NCBI GenBank assembly: GCA_034440615.1
Contig: JAOTOM010003840.1
Location: 1 to 64,000 of the forward strand
Direction: 5' to 3'
Length of the DNA: 64,000 nt
Source: Ashinkailepas kermadecensis
Taxonomy: Eukaryota > Arthropoda > Thecostraca > Neolepadidae
Made by a program: the position numbers and the translations under genes. Numbering within the stretch: position 1 is the first letter of the stretch; every line of letters begins with the position of its first letter. Below are positions 23,779 through 34,489 of this stretch, piece by piece. The notes under the pieces are model-generated. The model did not search any database. It was not told the origin of the DNA and worked only from the letters and a program-made list of their open reading frames with translations.

Positions 23779-24169
23779 GGGGGCTTATAAAAATAGACTT
23801 CACCACAAAAACCACAAGGAGACTCCATCGAATCGACCAGAGCACCGGAAAATTAAGAATGGGTCCCGAAAGAAAATTATCCGAAGGGCCTTTCTACTCT
23901 CGATCGTGCAATCTGCGGAAAAAAACACGTTGAGCAGCCGCAGCTTGGCGTACTAAAGGGAAAAATTCCCTCCCTAACGTTAGGCACCAAGGAAATACTT
24001 TCACCCATCGTCATCACCGTTCAGGTCTGCTGTGCTCTGATGCTTCATCAATGCCGGTGTGTTTTAGCCTGCATCTGATCGCTGAAGTATTTTTATTTAA
24101 GCCGGTGTGTGTTTGTTGGTGTGTGGAGTGAGGAGGAGGGTAACAGTGACGGTGACGGTGACGATAGAT

Positions 24170-24330
24170 CCGAGCCCACTATATGGCACTGCAGTCGCAT
24201 GCTATTACTCAGAGTTGTTATGTTGGTGAGTTCGAGTCTCACCTGTCGCTACTCTTCGCCCGCGACCAATCGGCGTGAGAGATTGGCGACGCTATATGAC
24301 ACAACGGTCGACGTGTCGTAGAACCAATAA
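24170..24330 (+). repeat. tRNA-like SINE head within copy B
   Basis: Plus-strand counterpart of 3690-3795. A B-box-like GAGTTCGAGTCTCACC is at 24228-24243, and a possible A box TGGCACTGCAGTCGC is near 24184. The ~90 bp that follow are shared with copy A. Confidence 0.35.
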
Positions 24331-24595
24331 CCAAACCAAGAGTTCGTTATGTTGACATGTACTGAGCACTGCTCTTTTAATTATGTGACTTCACCAGTTA
24401 TTGGACGATTTTCCCCGTTGGTGAGGATGCTGAATAAACATAAACATACACATCGTCGAATAAAAAATCAGAATTTCTGAGATCTGAAAATATAGTGGGC
24501 TAAATCCGATGAGTTTTTTTTGGGGGGGGGAGGTGGGTCTAGTGCGTTGGCACTTCGGCCCCCCCAATGTTTTTTTTCAAAAATCGACACCCCTG

Positions 24596-25446
24596 ATCAT
24601 GGTTACATCGTTGCATACACAGATGGTTCAAAGACAGACACAGGCGTGGGTAGTGCTTTCGTGAGGGGATTGACCACAAAATCTTTTTCCCTGCCGCCAC
24701 ACGCCACGATCTTTACTGCCGAGTTGATAGCCATCAGCAAAACCCTTTCATACATCGAAGTCGACGACGAGGAAACGCATGTTATTTTTACTGATTCTCT
24801 AAGCAGCCTTTTGGCCTTGCGTAGTTAGTTTTAACCAGGAACATGTCATTGTACGAGACATTTTATCGCAACTTACTTCGATACAAAACATGGGAAAACA
24901 AGTAACACTTTGCTGGATCCCAGCACATGTCGGAATACGTGGTAACGAGCTGGCCGATCAGGCTTCAAGGCGAGCAGCACAAGCACCAAATAGACGCGTG
25001 CTCCCACTTCCAGCCAGTGACCACTACCCAATTATCTCAACATTTATTTTCGGACAGTGGCAGGGCAGATGGGACCAAATGGAGTTCAACAAATTAAAGC
25101 AAATCAAACCACGTCTAGCGCTGTGGCCCTCGTCCTTCAGCCAAACTAGAAGAGACGAGGTGGCCATCTGTCGACTCAGAATTGGCCACACGCTAGCCAC
25201 ACATAGATATTTATTGTGCGGGCAAGAAAGGCCGAAATGTATGAGGTGTAATGCCGCGCTAACCGTGCACCATGTGCTGGTGGCGTGCCCAGCATAAACG
25301 GAAGAACGTAGATGTCACTTCGGATATGATGCTAATACTCTGAAGTCGGACGACTTGTTGGGAAACGATTCCAGATTTATACACAACAGAGCGGTTTTGA
25401 GCTTCCTTGCAGATATAGGATTTGAAATAATATACACACCTTCCTA
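24596..25446 (+). pseudogene. LINE ORF2 fragment: RNase H and C-terminal CCHC
   Basis: RNase H cleaves the RNA of RNA-DNA hybrids during retrotransposition. The four expected acidic positions are visible: D in YTDGSK (about 24622), E in FTAELIAI, D in IFTDSLSS, and D in GNELADQASRR (about 24945). The preceding IPAHVGIRGN motif is typical of LINE RNase H. A frameshift near 24826 separates the two halves. A C-terminal knuckle, CMRCNAALTVHHVLVAC, lies at about 25237-25287. A TAA at 25295 breaks the frame, which would otherwise run to the TAG at 25444-25446. It continues ORF2 from before copy B. Confidence 0.85.
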
Positions 25447-25590
25447 GCTGATAATTTGCTTTGCTTCCACAGATATGCTCTGTTAAGCGCTCTTCATATG
25501 TGGCAATCTGATGTGTGATTAAGCAAGCTTGTTATGGGTGCAATATAACCCACTGGGGTTGACGCACCCTAAAACCCCAATAATCAATCA
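25447..25590 (+). other. 3' UTR and tail of the first LINE unit
   Basis: Ends TTATGGGTGCAATATAACCC, then CACCCTAAAACCCCAATAAT and CAATCA. The tail resembles that of the next unit at 26037 and the tail fragments in copies A and B. Confidence 0.65.
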
Positions 25591-26037
25591 GTTATTGGAA
25601 ACAAGCTCGTCCCAACTCGCTTGCCATTTACTTGTTAGAAAAGCTGAGATACCTTACGCCACCCATGGCTACTTACTCAATGGTGAGAATAATCCACTGT
25701 GTCCTAGGTGTGGTGCAGTGCTGACAGTTAGCCACGTTCTAATTTCATGCCCGAGGCTATGCCTGGAGCGTCAACGCCATTTCGGGAGTGACCAGGCTCA
25801 TTCCCTCCTAGCAGTATTAAGTGATAAATCACAGGTCGTTGAATCCGGAAAGTTCTTTACCTTCCTGTCTGAGGTGCAATTTTACTCAATCTATCCGGGG
25901 CGGTAGCACTGAGCTACACTTGGAGGGACTCGCGCAGTACTGGAACATAGTTATAGCAACGCGTTGAACAAGTAACTAGTTATGGGCGCCAAATAACCCT
26001 GCAGTCGGCGCGCCCTTAAGCCCAAATAATCAATCAA
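25591..26037 (+). pseudogene. Second, 5'-truncated LINE 3' end in tandem
   Basis: The frame at 25529-25906 encodes a C-terminal region with CPRCGAVLTVSHVLISC, related to but diverged from the knuckle of the first unit (25237-25287). It ends with an ATCAATCAA tail at 26037, right at the 14-bp target duplication. It joins the tail of the first unit with no intervening duplication. It is a 3' fragment of a related LINE of the same group. Confidence 0.7.
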
Positions 26038-26051
26038 TGGGGTCACACTGT

Positions 26052-27365
26052 GCTTATGTGGGGCCCTAGACGCCGATTGTTGGGAGCCCCGACGCTAATT
26101 TTTTATGCCCAGACCAAATTTGTGGGACTACCGATGGGAATTGTGGGTCCCGAGCGCGATATTTGGGGAGATCGGTTCGAGTTTGCGGGGCGCGTTGTGC
26201 TTAGCTGTGGCCCCAACCCGATCTTGGCGGTTCCTGTTGCAGATTTTCGGGCCTCGGAGCGAGTTTTCTGGGGACCGCCGTATTTATTTGGAGCCCACTG
26301 CGCGAATTCTGGTGGACCGACGCGAATTTTGGTGGCCCCAACGCCACTTTTGGGGGCCAAGGCACGATTTTTTTTGGTGCCCTGACACGTTTTTTTTTAT
26401 CGGTGCCCAACGGGTTTTGGAAGACTTTGACCCGATTTTTGAGGCCGCAGTGTGACATTCCGGTTGATAATTAATTTTTGGGGAAAGCTGCAACTTTTGG
26501 GGGCCCGACGCGATCTTTTGGGCCCCCAGTATGATTTTGAATGGCTGCGACGCGACTTTTTTTAGTCCAATGTAATCTTTTGTATCCCGACGTCATTTGC
26601 TTGGATTCCTAGCGCTAGTTTTGTAGCAACCTCGATACATTTTGGGAGCCCAATACGTTTTTGAGTCTTTTGGCACCATCGTTGGGGTCCCAGAGTGATT
26701 ACCATGTTCCGATTGTATATCGTTGCCCCGAATTGTTTTTCATTGCTTCATTTGTGTCCCAATGAGACTGTTGGGGAACGGTATGACCTGTCGTACCCCG
26801 AGCGTGATTTTCATGGTCCGGGTGTGAATATTTGGTACCCTAGGCTCAGCGTGATTTTCAGGGGCCCCGGCCGGATCTTTTTGGGCCCATACCGTGATTG
26901 TCAAGTACCCCGGCACGACTCCTACCATTTCTTAGGGGCTTATTCTTGCAAATTATAGGCCTCCTCTCGCGTCTTAGTGGTCTCGTCTCATTTCCTGGAG
27001 CCTCTTTGCCGGTTTTGGATGTCTCCTCTTGTGTCCTACCCTCCTCCATATTCAATGGCCCCCCTCTCCCGTCTTTGAGGGCCTCCTCCTACATCGTGGG
27101 GCCCCTTTAGCATGGCATGGGGCTTCCCCTCATGCTCCAGGGGCATTCTCTGCCAAATTAGGGGCCTCCTGCCACACCTCGTGGGCCTCCTTTGTCCTGG
27201 CAAAGCTTTACCCGTCTTGAGCGGATCTTCAATTTTGAAAACCTCACCTTCTTCAATACCTGCTCCCAACTCCCATCTTAAGGGCCTCTTCTCACTTCCT
27301 GGGAACTCCTTCCGGTCTTCAGGGCCTCATTCGGCCCTGGAGACCGCCTACTCCGTCTTGAGGGC
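26052..27365. repeat. Degenerate minisatellite, right segment
   Basis: Up to about 26930 the units follow GCGATTTTTGGGGCCCC-like patterns, with cores such as CGACGCGACTTTTTTTAG. From 26940 to 27360 a second imperfect unit with GGCCTCCTCTC-type cores takes over. Open frames on both strands shift phase and are not genes. Confidence 0.65.
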
Positions 27366-28997
27366 AGGGGCGTCGCCACCGGGGGGGGGGGCAGAGTGGG
27401 CAGTCGCCCATCCTGCCGTGAGACGGGGGGGGGCGCCGCCCCTTGAAATTTGAGGAGGCCCCTATCCGGAAATTCACAGGAGTGTCGGCAGGGAGTTATG
27501 TGTGTGGAGGCGTCACGAGCAGCAATGACAGCATCAGCAGCAGCAGGAGTGCAGTGTCGGTAAGGAGTTGTGTGTCGAAGCATCGTTTGCAAATGATATA
27601 GCTGTGCCAGGGGCCAGCGCGTGTATCTAGTCTTTTTATTCAGTTCTGTCTGCAGTCACCCGTCGGAGTGTGTAAGCACATGTACAAATTTTGTGCTGAT
27701 AGCCTAGACAATAACACACAGAACATGGTCAAAGAGTGTCGCTTTCTATGGTTACTGATAATGCTGACGCCTAATGGAAAAAGTGAAGTTGATCCTTATT
27801 TCATTGGCTTGCACATACCAAACGTGTTTGCGCTTACTCTGCGCCTTTCTCCAAGTTCAAGGTAAGTCCAGAAATAAAAATGCGTTAGAAAAAGCCTGTT
27901 TTTCGCCTCTTCACTGGCGGTAAACGGGTTTGCTGCCGACAACAAAAAGAACCGTTTTCCGTTTCCATACTGCTTCACGCATCAACTTGGGATTTATCCT
28001 TTGCGTCGGGTTTGGACTCAGGGCTTTAGGGTGCTTCGACCAGAATTGACCATTCGCGGAACTCAGGGCCACGCGGCATCATTAGACCGGCGGACGACCT
28101 CGATCATATGATTGCTTCCGAGACGCATGGTAGCAGATTGGAGCAGGGAGTGGACCTGTCCCGGAAAGCTATTTTATTAGGGAACACGATGATGCTCTAA
28201 TTATCGCGGTACTTGGCGGTATTAAAAGATCGGCTCGGGCGAATAATTCCTAACCCTCTTTTGCGGTCACGTGTATTAGTCCTTCAAATTGCGCTAAGTT
28301 GTACCAAAGACATTTTGATATTTTTATTTCCATTTTATCCTAAGGTCAATGTCTCATTATGACACAAAGACACGCACAATACAAGAAACCTGTTCCAATG
28401 TTTTCTTTTTGCCCGTATTAATGCAAGCCGATTTCATAAGGCCCAGATTCCTTTTCCAACCCATCATGCAAAGTTACTGATTATGGAATGTTATGCTTGC
28501 ATGCACATTAGGTATATTAACTGAATACCTAGTTCCACATTCATGTTCCATGGTCAATTTGGAATAGTTCGGTATATGCTTCATATTGAAAATAACGAAA
28601 AAGTAACTGGAACCAATCATGTCGCGCTAGATCTGGCTCCTCGCCCAGTGTGCATCGGTGGGCCGACCCTTGGGGCGAGGTGGGCTCCCACTCACAAATG
28701 TCTTCACTTCGCACCACAACTTCTGAACGGAGCATAATAAATAAATAAGGAAAGAACGGTAAGGTTCGTTGATCAATTCTGTATCATGAAAGGCTGATAC
28801 AATCCTCCTGGGATGGCTGAATCAATTGGAAATAATGCCAATACGAAATGCGTACCCTGAACTCCCATAGACGCACGGCCTAAAACCGGCCGCGTTTCTG
28901 TGGTTTTACTTACCCTCCGCTAGGTGGGCTGATACGCAAACAGCTGTTTGTTTCCAATCCATTGTTCCATATCAACAGCGATTCTGTCGATATGGAA
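27366..28997. other. No gene recognised; single hAT-like end
   Basis: CAGGGGCGTCGCCACC with poly-G runs at 27366-27440 looks like another CAGGGG-type terminus, but no partner end was found. The rest is unremarkable; frames of 60-65 codons at 27668-27978 and 28541-28737 match nothing I know. Confidence 0.4.
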
Positions 28998-29125
28998 CAG
29001 GGGCGGATGCAGGAGGCACTGGGGGCTTGTGTCCCTCCAATCGATTGTGACGCTCTTTTGACCTGGTAAAGGCGCCCCTACGAGCTTGAGTGCTCTCCCC
29101 ACTCAAATTCCTGGCTCCGCCCCTG
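28998..29125. mobile_element. Short hAT-type MITE (128 bp)
   Basis: Starts CAGGGGCGGATGCAGGA and ends CCTGGCTCCGCCCCTG, inverted repeats of the widespread CAGGGGCGGA hAT type. Adjacent bases (ATATGGAA and CGGGGAAA) do not form an 8-bp duplication, so the ends may have decayed or the element may be rearranged. Confidence 0.6.
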
Positions 29126-29224
29126 CGGGGAAATGTGACCCGATAAGGAATAGTAATGAAACGAGACAGCAGCTACAGCGCAGTTCGTCTCTCACAGGCG
29201 TCTCTCGGCCACGGGTGCGAGCGG

Positions 29225-29480
29225 AGACGATGCGGGTGACAATGGCGCTACGATTGGTGAGTGATACAATACGATTGGTGATACAATGGTGAGTTGCGTA
29301 GGAGTGCATGGCGACGGAGGTGAGGGGTGCATGGTGTCGACGAATTTCGAGGAGTACAAGGAGTGCATGGCGATTTGCGTAGGAGTGCATGGCGAGCTGC
29401 GTAGGAGTGCATTGTTACGTAGGTGAGGGGTACATGGTGCCGACGAATCGCAGAGTACAAGGAGTGCATGGTGGTTATCG
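29225..29480. repeat. Imperfect minisatellite built on GGAGTGCATGGCGA
   Basis: Blocks such as GCGTAGGAGTGCATGGCGA and GAGGGGTGCATGGTG recur at irregular spacing, forming two ~110-bp higher-order copies. The overlapping minus-strand open frames are repeat translations. Confidence 0.6.
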
Positions 29481-30624
29481 GAACTGGAGGTGAGTGGATT
29501 CCTGGCAGGCATGGGTGTAATCTCTAGGGGGAGGCTGGGGGATATGTTCCCCAACATTTTGAAAAGTGTCGATTTGTCCCCTTCAATTTCTTTCATGACC
29601 CCCCACCCCCACACCACCCCACCCTAGCCTCAACTATTAAAATACCTGTGTATGCTCACCGCAAAAGTTTATTTAATCATGTAAGTAAATAGCGAAAATA
29701 TATATACATGAGAATCACCAATAAAAACTAGAAGCCGATAAAGTCAATAAAGGCTATCTGTCGTCACGAAATATTCGGGTAGTAAATCAACAACGTAAAA
29801 TGTCTGCTTCCAGACTATTCTTGAATAACACCAACCTTGGCCATCTTGCGTCTTCGCTTGGGTGGGTAATAGTGTTTTGCGAGACACCAAATTTGCATTA
29901 TCGCAAGGCATTATAGTCTTAAGTTGCCTTCCCCGCACATATAACGATATGTCTTCAGCAAACGTGACTCTGGGTGTACTTTGGTGTCTTCAAGACCATG
30001 GATGGGCGTCCCATTCCTTGGAAGAAGATGCTTGGAGTCTTGGAGGAAGATGCCTAAAACATGTACGTGAAGCTAGCATCGTATTCATATTCGTATTCAG
30101 CGACGAGTTCGCCATAGACATATTCGTATTCGCATTCAGCGACGGGTTTAAGTTCGTTCAAATCAGCTACCACAAATGCTTCTGCCTGTGCTGGACACGC
30201 TGAAAGCAACTACATAGGTCTCACATGGCCAGTTTAGCGATCAAGGTCCAACGCATGCCGGTTTTCTCGGTCGCCTTGCATTTTTGCTTTATTTCACCCA
30301 AACCTGCCCAAATATGGTATTAATCGATAGCTCGTGGTGAACTCCCGTGTAGCATTTGAAACCGGGACATGTCAAGTCAAACCTCAATTGAAGCTTGATT
30401 TATTTTTGCCAGCCGGCTCGGCAGGAGGGAATAATCATTAACCTCAAATCTGCTTCTGTGTGAATGTGAAATAGATTATCCCCTCTGTAACATTGTCTCC
30501 CCCTTGAAGCCACTCTGAATGCGCTCCTCCCCACGAAGGAAACCTTACCAGCAGTCCAAAGCAACGTCTGTTCAGGAGATCCTCGTTTGGTGCCCATTCA
30601 CAACAATGTTATGCCATATTCCAG
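29481..30624. other. No gene recognised; upstream of the vanin-like gene
   Basis: Contains a poly-C and CCCCACC stretch (29580-29620). The first exon, signal peptide and promoter of the vanin-like gene should lie here or further left, but no ATG-plus-signal exon could be identified. Confidence 0.3.
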
Positions 30625-30882
30625 CTGACAAGCTGGTCATCTGCCCTGGTGGTGCTGGAGTCAGCGCTGACCGGTGCAGGGGCAGACGGCCTGCCGCCGT
30701 CCTATGCTGACGCGTCCCACCTGCCGCTGGACGTTCGCGGCGCGGCGGAGGGCACGCCGGCGCGCGACTACTCAGTGGCCGTGTCCGAGCTGGCCGCCGC
30801 GCGGCCGGACCCCCGGAGGCCGGCGCCGTGGCGCGCCAACCTGGAGACGGCCGTGCGCCAGGTCGGCGAGGCCAGCGCCCAG
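30625..30882 (+). CDS. Vanin/biotinidase-like amidohydrolase, first visible coding exon
   Basis: This exon (86 codons, phase 0 to 0) encodes the N-terminal part of a nitrilase-superfamily protein. ARDYSVAVSEL resembles the first beta strand of vanin and biotinidase, and NLETAVRQVGEASAQ resembles the helix that follows. The donor is AG|GTGAGC at 30883. The left boundary uses the acceptor TATTCCAG ending at 30624; it is the weakest part of the model, since the frame is open further upstream with no ATG. Family members are secreted or GPI-anchored with an N-terminal signal peptide, so an upstream exon carrying it is expected. Exon 2 follows after a 4.6-kb intron and joins in frame. Confidence 0.7.
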
Positions 30883-30893
30883 GTGAGCCGCCT

Positions 30894-31031
30894 GCCGCGC
30901 CACGTCACACGACGCTGGTCACGTGCCGCCGGCCGCGCCACGTCACACGACGCTGGTCACGTGCCGCCGGCCGCGCCACGTCACACGACGCTGGTCACGT
31001 GCCGCCGACCGCGCCACGTCACACGACGCTG
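30894..31031. repeat. 38-bp GC-rich minisatellite in intron 1
   Basis: About 3.5 copies of a unit containing CGTCACACGACGCTGGTCAC and GTGCCGCCGGCCGCGCCA begin 11 bp after the exon 1 donor. A remaining copy lies at 32038-32095, split off by the insertion at 31032-32037. Each unit contains the E-box palindrome CACGTG. Confidence 0.85.
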
Positions 31032-32037
31032 CCCTAGTGACAAATCCCATGGGATTGACCCATCAAATTGCATGGGATTGTCCTTGTCAGCATATGAAAC
31101 ACTCCCCATGAAACAATCGTGTGGAAATCTCATGCGGTTCCCTATTGTAATCCACCATGGGATTCCTACACAGTCTCCGAGGGATTTTATACTATTCCCA
31201 GTGTGAATTATCCAGGGATTCCCACTGGGAAATCCCGGTGGGGAAGCCCAAACCCTGATGGGATTTATGAACCAGCAGTCTTCCCAGAGCATGATCATGC
31301 AAACAGGATGAAACGATGTACGACACGCATATTTTGAAAGACAAACAAACGATATTTGACGTATATTTATCAGGCGTTTTTGCAAGGTCAGCCAACATGT
31401 TCCATCTCAGCCACTCCCGGCGCTCATATACTCCTTACACTTTCAGTTGACAAGCAAAATAATAGCAAAAAGTAGGGCTTCAAGTGGGGTAAGATATAAT
31501 GAAGAAAAGATTCAAACAGGCCGGTCGCCGCCCAACTGCCAATCACACAGTGATGATCGAAGTAGCGTCAATTGATGATTGATCTGACTGATCCTCCATT
31601 GTGACGATTGTCAATGCCGTTCGAGTCACCGTTCTAGCTGTTTCAGAACCACGTATTTTACTTGACATATTGAGTGTCTGCATGACTGATTAAGCTCTTA
31701 ATTAAGTATTCGTTGTCCTTGGTGCAGGTCGCTATGCCGCACTTGAAATCTCTTAGACCAGTCTCTGGGCATGTTAGGTACGGTTGCCCAAAAAGGGGAA
31801 GCCTCATGGATGCCTGAGGGATTGGGCACCTAAAAGTCTGACGGGGTTCCGGTAAGCTATACGGAACTGCCCCAATTCTACGATAGGACTGTTCTGGTTT
31901 TTCCATGGGATTCTGTATATTGCAATGCGATTTGGTTTTGATCATGGGACAATCCAGGTTTTCCTCCATGGGACATATGGGGTCCCATATGTCCCATGGA
32001 GAATAAATGCCAATCCCATGGGATTTTTTCACTAGGG
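31032..32037. mobile_element. 1-kb TIR element with CCCTAGTGA ends in intron 1
   Basis: Ends are CCCTAGTGACAAATCCCATG and, in reverse, CCCTAGTGAAAAAATCCCAT, with both continuing GGGATTG. Subterminal GGGATT/AATCCC motifs are frequent. The insertion interrupts the 38-bp minisatellite; the only duplicated flank is TG (GACGCTG before, TGGTCAC after). The ends resemble piggyBac's CCCTAG start, but there is no TTAA, so the superfamily is left open. Near 31440-31500 it carries a block similar to the GTGAGCAAAATAA segment of the large hAT-like element. No transposase was seen. Confidence 0.8.
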
Positions 32038-32839
32038 TGGTCACGTGCCGACGGCCGCGCCACGTCACACGATGCTGGTCACGTGTCGCCGGCGACGGAA
32101 GGTCGTGGTGCTGGTGGTGCTGGTGCGTCGCGTCACGGAAGCTGGTGACGGTCGATCGGGTCACTCGCTCGGACCCACTTTGCTCCCCTCGCTGGTAAGA
32201 AATACGTTTGCGAATCGCCGTACAATTTGGCTAGTTTTATGGCTCCTTCACCATGCAAGCTAGAACAAAAATACTGCAAGCGTTGAGCCCTGATCCATGC
32301 TAACGTCTGTACGCCGGTACCCTGCTTATATGGTGGTTTCGTTCACCGTATGTACCCAGTAAATACTTGTTGGGCTGCAATTGCACTGGCACCATTCGGA
32401 ATATCGCGAAAACATCGTGACGAGGGAGTCCACGATCCAATAGTTAATAAAGCTGACCGAAAAATGCGCAGTGTTCGTGTCATATTGAAAGGACCATTCG
32501 TTGGTAAGAAACACGCTGTTCAAAGCGAGTACCAAGTAAATGTAGGTATATACATACACCTTTCGCTGACATATTATCTTCGAAGAACATCATTCCATTT
32601 TCGCTAGCATTGTTTTTCTTCATGTCCTCGTGAACATCTTTTTACCAGCTAAATCAACATACGAAACCGACCGTTCCATTTAATGTAACTAGAATTCATC
32701 ATCGAACCGCGGGATCAAATTCACTCACCTTACAATATGTCTTGCACGATTTACACCGGTACATACATAGGCATAGGCTCTCAAAATAATCATTGTACTG
32801 GGCTGAAACCAGTGTTTACCGAAATGGGAAGAGAAAAAG

Positions 32840-34235
32840 GGGAGAATCCCCCCCCCCCCCGAGCTGGTGGGCCTCCGGTCGCACCGGAGCACCCCAAAAT
32901 CGCACTGGGGCCCGAAATATTCCCGTCGAGGCCACACAAAATTCACATTTTGAACCCAAATGAGTACAGCGTGACCCAGAACACTCCCGACGTACCCCAT
33001 AAATCGCGCTGGGGCCCACAAATCCCCGTTGGAACCTCACAAATTCGCGTCGGGACCCAGCTAAATACAACGAACACCGATAAGTCGCAGTGGAGTCACA
33101 ATAAATCGCTGCGGGCCCCCCCCCCCCCAAAAAAAAACGAGCTGGGCCCAAATTATCCCGTTGGGCCTGCTAAATTGTCGGGCGCCAAATAGATGCTGCG
33201 GGACCTAGAAAACTCCTGGAATGGCCCAACAACACGAGTCGTGACCCTAAAAATTTGCGCTTGGGCCGGAAAGATCGTGCCGAGATCCCGAAAATCGAAC
33301 TGGGTTCCAAAAGATTATCGTCGGGAGCCCTCCAAAAATACAAGGTGGCTACAAAAATCGTTTCGGGATCCCAAAAACGAGCCAAAAAGAGCTCCCCCCC
33401 CCCGAAAAAAAGAAGCTGGAATTCTGAAAAGAAGAAGACGTCTGACCCGGAAGATCACTGGGGCCCAAACATCGCGCCAGAGACGTTTGGGCCGAAACGT
33501 CCAGAGCTTCGAAAACAACGGACCGGGGCTCGAAATATTGCGACTCGGCATACAAATATGCCGGCGGCCTGACAAATCACTGTCGGAACCCTGGCTTGCA
33601 AACAATTCAGAAGAGGTCCTGGAAAATCGCATCGGACCCAGAGACCTCGCGTTGACGTTGGCTCCCCGGAACCACACGCCTGGCCCGAAAAATCGCGCAG
33701 GAGCCCCCAAATATCGTACACCGCGTTGGAGCCCCAAAAACGTGCATCGGAGGTTCCAAATAAACACAGCGGGGTTATAAAAGCACAACAGGTGGCCAAA
33801 GACGCACGAGCCCTTAAAAGCATGCCCAGTCACGTAAAAACCGTCAGGGCCTTAATCATGCGCTTGAGCCTTAAATGAACACACAGGGATCTCTAAGAAA
33901 AATACACCGGAGGCTTTCAAAGCACACCGGAGCCACAAAGACAACATGAAACCTTGCAAACATTCTGGGGCCCGCAAAAAGCGACATGGTCGTAATAAAG
34001 AACAACAAATCGCGCCGGGTACTAAATAAACACATATCGGTCTTCCAAAACGCGTCGGTCCCTCAAAAACACCGTGGGTGCACAACAATCAGCAAAGCCC
34101 TAAAAAGCGCCGGGATCTCGAAAACGTGCGGGCCCCTAATACAAATTGCCTGTGGCCCTAAAACACATCAGTAGACGAAGAAAAACGCAACAGGTCCAAT
34201 AAAAGAACACCGAGGTAGGGCCTCGGTTCGGTAGC
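32840..34235. repeat. Degenerate ~30-bp minisatellite in intron 1
   Basis: Same type as at 4120 and 26052 but read in reverse: units such as AAATCGCACTGGGGCCCGAA and AAATCGCGCTGGGGCCCACA. It runs for about 1.4 kb. Long open frames on both strands (for example 33193-33780) come from the repeat and are not genes. Confidence 0.7.
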
Positions 34236-34489
34236 TAATTTGGGAGCATATTTAAGCAACGAGATGAGGTGCACCAAAGCTGAGCGCGGTATCCGGATTT
34301 CTTTTCTACCACAAAATGCTGGACGAAGAGAAATAATCGTCGAATTCAATTCGCGGAATTTTCCCAGCGAACCCCATACCAAGCATTCCAACATGTCAGA
34401 TATGACGCAAGGCTATCATGCGGCAGCAATTAACAATACGTAGGAGGCCTAGCGGAAACTGCAGAATCTCACGAAGTGTGGGGAATGCG

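Larger units (their letters stand above)
15590..24595 (-). mobile_element. Large hAT-like non-autonomous element, copy B (9.0 kb)
   Basis: It begins CAGGGGCGTCGATTTG and ends AAATCGACACCCCTG. The 8-bp sequence ATCATGGT stands on both sides (15582-15589 and 24596-24603), a perfect duplication of the length typical of hAT transposons. Removing the element and one repeat restores the LINE reading frame. It is copy A in reverse with three large differences: an extra inverted terminal module (16581-16868), a 488-bp MITE (23291-23778), and lack of the poly(A) insert seen in copy A. A 195-nt stretch compared by eye differs at four positions. No transposase was recognised. Confidence 0.9.
12297..26037 (+). 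mobile_element. Non-LTR retrotransposon (RNase H-bearing, I/Jockey group), interrupted
   Basis: TGGGGTCACACTGT occurs at 12283-12296 and again at 26038-26051, so it is a perfect 14-bp target-site duplication. The order inside is a GC-rich 5' region with a CACCTTTACGTGGTG hairpin (12419), an ORF1 with CCHC knuckles, a junction into the C-terminal part of reverse transcriptase, copy B of the hAT-like element, the RNase H and CCHC tail of the same ORF2, a 3' end with ATCAATCA tail (25590), and a second 5'-truncated LINE 3' end (25591-26037). Endonuclease and RT palm are missing. The element is dead: it has a deletion, stops, frameshifts and an insertion. Confidence 0.85.

Noticed and set aside
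27366..27440. Complete hAT element starting CAGGGGCGTCGCCACC
   Set aside because: No matching opposite end or target duplication was found nearby.
30894..32095. Possible CRISPR-like array of regular GC-rich repeats
   Set aside because: The units are contiguous with no unique spacers, and the context is an intron of a eukaryotic gene.
33193..33833. 195- and 172-codon frames on opposite strands
   Set aside because: They fall in the degenerate ~30-bp array; the repeat phase changes and neither has a domain.
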